Shown: positions 54,703-60,592 of the stretch, one piece after another
Layout: every line of letters starts with the position of its first letter
How positions within the stretch are numbered: the first letter of the stretch is position 1
Source: an uncultured Paracoccaceae bacterium
GTDB taxonomy: Bacteria > Pseudomonadota > Alphaproteobacteria > Rhodobacterales > Rhodobacteraceae
Direction of reading: 5' to 3'
NCBI GenBank assembly: GCA_938092015.1
Contig: CALKOT010000019.1
Coordinates: 1-60,592, forward strand
DNA: 60,592 bases
Notes under the pieces: generated by a model
Told to the model about the DNA's origin: nothing
Databases searched by the model: none
What the model saw: the letters and a program-made list of their open reading frames with translations, nothing else
Made by a program: the position numbers and the translations under genes

Positions 54703-54726
54703 GGCGCCATACTGCTTCATGGCGCC
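54703..54726. other. Inverted repeat in the gap upstream of the SxtJ-like gene
   Basis: GGCGCCAT-ACTGCTTC-ATGGCGCC is a perfect 8-bp inverted repeat about 48 bases beyond the 3' end of the WYL-type gene. It has no T-run on either side. It could be part of a terminator for the leftward regulator gene or an operator for the leftward SxtJ operon, whose promoter should lie in 54570-54774. Confidence 0.35.
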
Positions 54727-54757
54727 GCAATGTGAGCAATCGCAACCTGGCACAGAC

Positions 54758-54776
54758 GATGGGCGCTGCGCCCATC
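54758..54776 (-). terminator. Hairpin at the 3' end of the WYL-type regulator gene
   Basis: GATGGGCGCTGCGCCCATC is an inverted repeat with 9-bp arms around one central base, overlapping the last codon and stop of the leftward regulator. In RNA a 7-8-bp stem with a small loop is expected. No clear U-run follows, so efficiency is uncertain. Confidence 0.4.
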
Positions 54777-55455
54777 AGGTCTGCGAGCTGGAAAACCGCT
54801 TCGCCATCTCTTTGACGTCGCTATCGGGCGTGTCGGGAAATCTGTCTTCAAGCGTCACCAGGCCTTTGATCCGTGACACGCGGAAATGGCGATGATATTC
54901 GCGCAGCTCGCACCAGGCGTAGAATGTCCAGACCGACTGCCAGGGCAACAGGGCGATTGGCCAGATGGTGCGCGTCGTAAGCGCTTTGCCTTTATCGCCA
55001 ATCTCCATCTTCAGCTTGCGCCGTTCTTCACATGCCTTGCGTATGGTGCGGTGGTGATCGCGAAGGTTCATATCCTCGGCCATGAACGGCGCGACGTATG
55101 GCGATCGGTCGGCGCGGGCCAGCGCCTGATCATACAGGACAGCGCGGATTTTAGTCTCCGCCCGGGCGCCAGCAGCCGCCAGATCATCATCAGTGGCGGT
55201 GGCGGCGATGCGAAGCCCCGCCAAAAGGGCCTGCACTTCGTCAGGTTCAAACATGATCGGGGGCAGGTGATATGAGGGGTCGAGCATATAGCCGACCCCC
55301 GCCTCGCCATTGATCGGCGCACCGGTCGACTGCAACGCGCCGACATCACGATAGATCGTGCGGGTCGACACCCCCAATTCTTCCGCCAGATCATCAGCGG
55401 TTATGGCGAGGCGGCGACCGCGTAAGTATTCGATCAGCCGGAACAGGCGTTGCAT
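54775..55455 (-). CDS. HTH/WYL-domain transcriptional regulator (YafY type)
   Basis: This 226-residue regulator has an N-terminal HTH_11 winged helix (MQRLFRLIEYLRGRRLAITADDLAEELGVSTRTIYRDVGAL), a linker with GEAGVGYMLDPSYHLPPIMF and a C-terminal ligand-sensing part where the WYL position reads WTFYAWCELREYHRHFRVSRI. It probably controls itself and the adjacent small protein; ligands of this class include nucleic acids and small metabolites. Its ATG overlaps the TGA of the upstream small gene (TGATG), so both are made together. Confidence 0.85.
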   Translation of the reverse strand: MQRLFRLIEYLRGRRLAITADDLAEELGVSTRTIYRDVGALQSTGAPINGEAGVGYMLDPSYHLPPIMFEPDEVQALLAGLRIAATATDDDLAAAGARAETKIRAVLYDQALARADRSPYVAPFMAEDMNLRDHHRTIRKACEERRKLKMEIGDKGKALTTRTIWPIALLPWQSVWTFYAWCELREYHRHFRVSRIKGLVTLEDRFPDTPDSDVKEMAKRFSSSQT

Positions 55456-55763
55456 CAGGCAGCGAGGCCCATGTGCGCCACAGGATGATGCTCGATTTTC
55501 ACCGACGTCGGATCGATCATTTGCATGAAGGGTGACGACATCATTTCCTGTCCAATCTTATCTGCAGCGGATTTGGCTTCTTCTTCCGACGACCACCATA
55601 TCATATCGATCCAGCCATGGTCGCCACGATCCACCAGCGTGCGATACTGAAAGACGGGCTGCTTGGCGGCCCATGCGGTAACACTGGGCGCAGCGGCGAC
55701 AAATTTGTCCCGTTCGGCATGGGGGGCAAGGGTGAAGGCTACCATTTCAAGGCATGATGTCAT
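55455..55763 (-). CDS. Small dimeric alpha/beta-barrel (ABM-like) protein
   Basis: This 102-residue protein reads as an antibiotic-biosynthesis-monooxygenase-like ferredoxin fold: CLEMVAFTLAPHAERDKFVAAAPSVTAWAAKQPVFQYRTLV, then GWIDMIWWSSEEEAKSAADKIGQEMMSSPF. No cofactor residues. It may degrade or sense a small toxic compound. Translationally coupled to the WYL-type regulator, so the two form one unit. The gap up to katG carries the katG terminator. Confidence 0.7.
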   Translation of the reverse strand: MTSCLEMVAFTLAPHAERDKFVAAAPSVTAWAAKQPVFQYRTLVDRGDHGWIDMIWWSSEEEAKSAADKIGQEMMSSPFMQMIDPTSVKIEHHPVAHMGLAA

Positions 55764-55868
55764 GTCGTTTGTCCTTTGTCAGAGGGGCGATGCGCCCCGG
55801 TAAGAGCATCTCTAACCAGCGGCCCTGACAGGGTGTGGCAGGATAGAGCCATCGTCTCGACCAAAGGA

Positions 55869-55902
55869 AAACGGCGCCCGACATATCTGCAGGGCGCCGT
55901 TT
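55869..55902 (-). terminator. Intrinsic terminator downstream of katG
   Basis: An 11-bp stem (AAACGGCGCCC with GGGCGCCGTTT) around a 12-nt loop, followed on the katG strand by TTTTCCTTT. It lies about 40 bases after the katG stop. On the plus strand the hairpin is followed by CGGTTTTC, so it may work weakly both ways. Confidence 0.75.
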
Positions 55903-55914
55903 CGGTTTTCAGTT

Positions 55915-55936
55915 GGGCCGCCTTAATAAGCGGCCC
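55915..55936 (-). terminator. Second hairpin directly after katG
   Basis: GGGCCGC-CTTAATAA-GCGGCCC, a 7-bp GC-rich stem with an 8-nt loop, begins seven bases after the katG stop. No U-run. It may stabilise the 3' end or assist the main terminator. Confidence 0.4.
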
Positions 55937-55942
55937 GGAAGA

Positions 55943-58120
<2,178 letters not shown>

Positions 58121-58140
58121 TTACGTGGGGTGAGTCGTTT

Positions 58141-58155
58141 ATAGACTTGTTCTAG
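58141..58155. promoter_or_regulatory. OxyR-type half site in the katG-oxyR divergent region
   Basis: ATAG-N7-CTAG (58141-58155) matches one half of the OxyR consensus ATAG-N7-CTAT-N7-ATAG-N7-CTAT. The second half is not clear. It lies 39 bp from the katG ATG and 58 bp from the oxyR ATG, a fitting place for activation of katG by oxidised OxyR. Confidence 0.55.
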
Positions 58156-58212
58156 CAAAAAATCGTCATTGGCATAAGTTGGATTAACTGATGGGTGTGA
58201 TAGGTTCAGCTT

Positions 58213-59109
58213 ATGAAGAACGTCACTCTGAAACAGCTGAGATATTTTGAGGCGCTTGCAACGCACGGCCATTTTGGCCGCGCCGCTGACGCCAGCGCAA
58301 TCTCACAACCCGCCTTGTCGCAGCAGATCAAAGAACTTGAGGTGAGCCTGGGTTCAGCTTTGTTTGAGCGTGGCTCTCGCCAGATTTCCCTGACCCATCT
58401 GGGGGAAGAGTTTTCGGCCCGCGTCCGCGAGATCCTCCGATCGGTTGATGAGCTTGGCGATCTCGCCCGCGCATCCCGTGATCAGTTAGCCGGGCGTCTC
58501 AGGATCGGGGTGATCCCAACGATTGGGCCGTACTTGCTGCCAACGATCATCGGTGACCTGTCACGGGCGCATCCAGAACTCGACATCCACATACGCGAAA
58601 CCCTGACGCCCACCCTGATCGAGGAACTACGAGAGGGCCGCATTGACACTGCCATCGTCGCCTTGCCGGTTTCCGAGCCATCCTTCACTGAGGTTGCCCT
58701 TTTCGCTGAGGATTTTGTGCTGGTACGACCCATCGCAGAAGAAGGTGCGCCGACCCCAAGCGCCAAATCCCTCAGTGACATGCGCCTTTTGTTGTTGGAG
58801 GAGGGGCATTGTTTTCGCGACCAGGCGTTATCCTTTTGCAAGCTGGACACCGGCCCGGTGCGAGAGATGCTGGATGCAAGTTCCCTCTCTACCCTTGTCC
58901 AGATGGTGGGCGCGGGCATTGGCGTCACGCTGATCCCGGAAATGGCGGTAAGCGTTGAGACACGCTCAGCCGCGGTATCGCTGGCCCGGTTCAACGCGCC
59001 GCCACCATCCCGCACGATTGGCATGGTCTGGCGCAAAACCAGCCCCTTGGCGCGTCAGTTGACTGAGATTTCCGAGGTCGTGAGGAAATCCGCCGAAGCT
59101 GTGCTTTGA
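58213..59109 (+). CDS. oxyR: Hydrogen-peroxide-sensing LysR regulator OxyR
   Basis: This 298-residue LysR-type regulator has an N-terminal winged helix (TLKQLRYFEALATHGHFGRAADASAISQPALSQQIKELE) and a periplasmic-binding-like effector domain with the redox pair Cys200 and Cys209 in EEGHCFRDQALSFCK. This is the OxyR signature: peroxide joins the two cysteines and turns the protein into an activator. The gene is intact and divergent from katG, its usual target. ATG 58213 begins MKNVTLKQLR. Confidence 0.95.
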   Translation: MKNVTLKQLRYFEALATHGHFGRAADASAISQPALSQQIKELEVSLGSALFERGSRQISLTHLGEEFSARVREILRSVDELGDLARASRDQLAGRLRIGVIPTIGPYLLPTIIGDLSRAHPELDIHIRETLTPTLIEELREGRIDTAIVALPVSEPSFTEVALFAEDFVLVRPIAEEGAPTPSAKSLSDMRLLLLEEGHCFRDQALSFCKLDTGPVREMLDASSLSTLVQMVGAGIGVTLIPEMAVSVETRSAAVSLARFNAPPPSRTIGMVWRKTSPLARQLTEISEVVRKSAEAVL

Positions 59110-59233
59110 AGGAGGGAGGTTTGGGTTTGCTTCGTTAGGCGTGACGCCGGATGCGATCCCAAAACCGATAGAGCTTAACGTGATTTGTGGTTGGCTGTGT
59201 ACGCAGTCATCTGCGAACCGGTCTCGGGTCTGT

Positions 59234-59386
59234 TTTCCCTGTTATACAGGGAAAGAACAGGGATTTTGACGAATTCCGTCTGTCACCCTCCATTTTCCAT
59301 CTATTTCATCGCGCTCAATCAGTGCCTTACTGACAAATTCCCTGTAGAATTTAACAGGGAATTTTGTCGTCCCGTTCAGGGAAAAG
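59234..59386. repeat. Cluster of TTCCCTG inverted repeats
   Basis: Two perfect inverted repeats, TTTCCCTG-TTATA-CAGGGAAA (59234-59254) and AAATTCCCTG-N10-CAGGGAATTT (59335-59364), plus single copies near 59258 and 59375. They fill most of the 319-bp gene-free stretch before the broken gene at 59429. Comparable TTCCCTGT-rich spacers are, as I recall, common near mobile DNA in alphaproteobacteria. Role unknown: recombination site, operator or replication-related. Confidence 0.5.
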
Positions 59387-59428
59387 ATGACGACTATCAG
59401 GTATCTGCATTTGTAGCAGGGATTGGAC

Positions 59429-60226
59429 ATGAGACACACGCAAGATGATGAAGGCCTGCCGGATCTGACAGAGCTCGGTCTGATCGGATCTGCGCTGGCG
59501 GATGTGGCGTGGGTCGGTGATCTGGCGCAATTGCCTGAAGAAGCTATCCTTGAAATCCGAGCCACGCTGAAACGCCGTTTGACTGGTAGTGAGGCAGATC
59601 TTATCTTGCTGGACCTCAAGCGCAACTTTAGCTCCGCAGTTGAAATGGCCAAGGCCGAATGCCTGTTGCGGCAAACAGCCGATAAAAGGAGCACCGGTTC
59701 AAAGAAGAGCTCCGCCAAAATGGGTGTTCACCTGCGGGCGAAACTCGGAAAACTGAGGGCTGAGTTCTAAAATGACGCCCAGCCCGATAGCGATGACATT
59801 TGCGGCCGCATCCTGAAAGACCCGGTCCTGGAAAATCTTGTTACACCCCTCATCGAAGAACGGTTGCGCTTAGAAGCGACCGACCCTTTGCGCTATTCAA
59901 CCTCTTTGGCGATCCAAAAATTACCTCAGGCTCTCGACCAGCTTTATCGCGCAATTGATCAAGGCGTTGTAACGGGCAAGGCCGAACCCTCACTCAGCTT
60001 CCTGGCTGAATGCGTGGTTCGCGCCATTGCCCATGCGACAGGGTCAACGCCCGGCCGGACCTGGGATGAATATGCAGGCGAAGAAAAAGGGATCGGGGTC
60101 GAAACCTGCAGAATTCTTGCGGCGGCCCTTAATAATGCCCTGCCCAAAGGCAGCCTAAAAGGTCAGCCGGCTGACATGGCGAAGCCCTATCGCAATGCTA
60201 TCGAGTTTGTGCGCGAGGTTGACTGA
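59429..60226 (+). pseudogene. Hypothetical protein gene with in-frame TAA
   Basis: ATG 59429 reads 113 residues (PDLTELGLIGSALADVAWVG, EEAILEIRATLKRRL), then TAA at 59768-59770. The same frame continues with no ATG nearby for 151 codons (DDICGRILKDPVLENLV, FLAECVVRAIAHATGSTPGRTWDEYAG) to TGA at 60226. The continuous protein-like reading on both sides suggests a single 264-residue gene. No domain is recognised. Its closeness to a ParB-domain gene and an IS element suggests phage- or island-derived DNA. Confidence 0.5.
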
Positions 60227-60318
60227 GCGCTTTTCGGCGGGTGGGTCTAATGGGTCCATTATCTTTCGATATCCGATTGGTGCGATCTTGAGGGACGAAT
60301 AATTCAGTCCCGAAAGGC

Positions 60319-60454
60319 ATGCGCATGACTGACCTTGAGATTACCTATCGCTCTCCTGCAGAGCTCCACGAAAACCCCCGCAATGTCCGCACTCATAGCG
60401 CGCGCCAGATCCGCCAGATTGCTCGTAGCATTACTGTCTTTGGCTTTGCCAATC
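60319..60454 (+). pseudogene. ParB-like N-terminal domain protein (methyltransferase type), cut by an IS element
   Basis: Start at ATG 60325 (GAAAGG upstream; ATG 60319 also open) reads DLEITYRSPAELHENPRNVR, THSARQIRQIARSITVFGFAN, the start of a ParB/sulfiredoxin-like nuclease domain as found at the front of phage-type DNA methyltransferases. Homology stops after FGFAN, where the family has a Pro codon and goes on to the GHGR-type motif. From 60455 on the sequence belongs to an IS3-family element, so the gene is interrupted after about 44 codons. Confidence 0.6.
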
Positions 60455-60592
60455 TGGACCTGTCACGCTTTTTTGCCGCCCCAAGTGCTCGTTTAGGCCA
60501 CTTTGCGTTCGAATGCGACGGGGCTTTTCCAGGCCAATGCTGAATGCCTCCGGCGCGGATTGTAGAAGCCGTTAATGTATTGGAAGATTGCC
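60455..60592 (-). mobile_element. IS3-family insertion sequence, partial (right window edge)
   Basis: The junction is set by the ParB-like gene losing homology at AATC|TGGACCTGTCACGC. The TG at the edge fits the TG...CA ends of IS3 elements. The segment contains the 3' end of an OrfB-type transposase on the minus strand and continues beyond the window. The far end and target duplication cannot be seen. Confidence 0.6.
60493..60592 (-). CDS. IS3-family transposase OrfB, C-terminal part
   Basis: Read leftward from the window edge: IFQYINGFYNPRRRHSAL followed by AWKSPVAFERKVA and TAA at 60493. This is the standard C-terminus of IS3-family integrase-type transposases (Y-I-x-x-F-Y-N-x-x-R-x-H-S-x-L motif holding the last catalytic region). 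Only about 32 codons are inside the window. Confidence 0.75.
   Translation of the reverse strand, partial: AIFQYINGFYNPRRRHSALAWKSPVAFERKVA

Overview
The window looks like a chromosomal segment of a marine alphaproteobacterium of the Rhodobacterales/roseobacter type. The evidence is protein style and content: Hsp33, FabI, PdxH and SelO of alphaproteobacterial type, DUF1194, a DUF3108 protein, a tripartite tricarboxylate transporter, RTX proteins and a partial IS3-family element. Base composition is moderately GC-rich. No rRNA, tRNA or CRISPR array was seen. The genus cannot be fixed from the sequence; an IS- and pseudogene-rich roseobacter such as Octadecabacter is only a guess.

Layout. 0.1-5 kb: a damaged repeat lipoprotein, a 3' remnant of dnaE2, a broken membrane protein, a cupin, a glycosyltransferase and a broken GFA-type zinc protein. 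5-9.4 kb: flavin monooxygenase, short-chain dehydrogenase, hslO, Nudix hydrolase. 9.6-14.2 kb: an RTX protein and a two-gene subtilase plus metallo-beta-lactamase-fold module. 14.3-17.9 kb: housekeeping genes gpt, fabI, pdxH, selO. 18-22.8 kb: homoprotocatechuate catabolism (hpaEDGH) with divergent hpaR. 22.8-29.7 kb: tctBA-aldehyde dehydrogenase and tctC facing a class III PLP enzyme plus an APH-fold kinase, which together suggest a kinase/phospholyase route for an amino alcohol. 29.7-33.9 kb: dihaem cytochrome c, DUF1194, TVP38-type membrane protein, PQQ-type sugar dehydrogenase, TMEM220-type protein. 34-41.4 kb: a complete ebo set (eboD-E-C, F, A-B) with two odd small genes inside. 41.5-45.5 kb: LuxR-type regulator and a large beta-helix/RTX protein. 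45.7-52.1 kb: isomerase, NIPSNAP, a sterol desaturase-ferredoxin-SixA operon, DUF3108, FkbM methyltransferase, enoyl-CoA hydratase, DUF3592. 52.1-54.6 kb: an SxtI/SxtJ/SxtK-like carbamoyltransferase operon. 54.8-59.1 kb: WYL-type regulator, katG and divergent oxyR. 59.2-60.6 kb: TTCCCTG inverted repeats, a broken unknown gene and a ParB-domain gene cut by an IS3-family element.

Two features run through the whole window. First, thirteen or fourteen otherwise well-preserved genes carry a single internal in-frame stop (seven TAG, five or six TAA, one TGA), and three carry a frameshift. This means real gene decay or sequence error, and it must be settled before any metabolic reading. Second, four copies of an extragenic element sit just after stop codons. 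Each has a GGTTTCACGCGTGAAACC-type palindrome followed, about 34 nt later, by a TTTCTTTAAC-like box.
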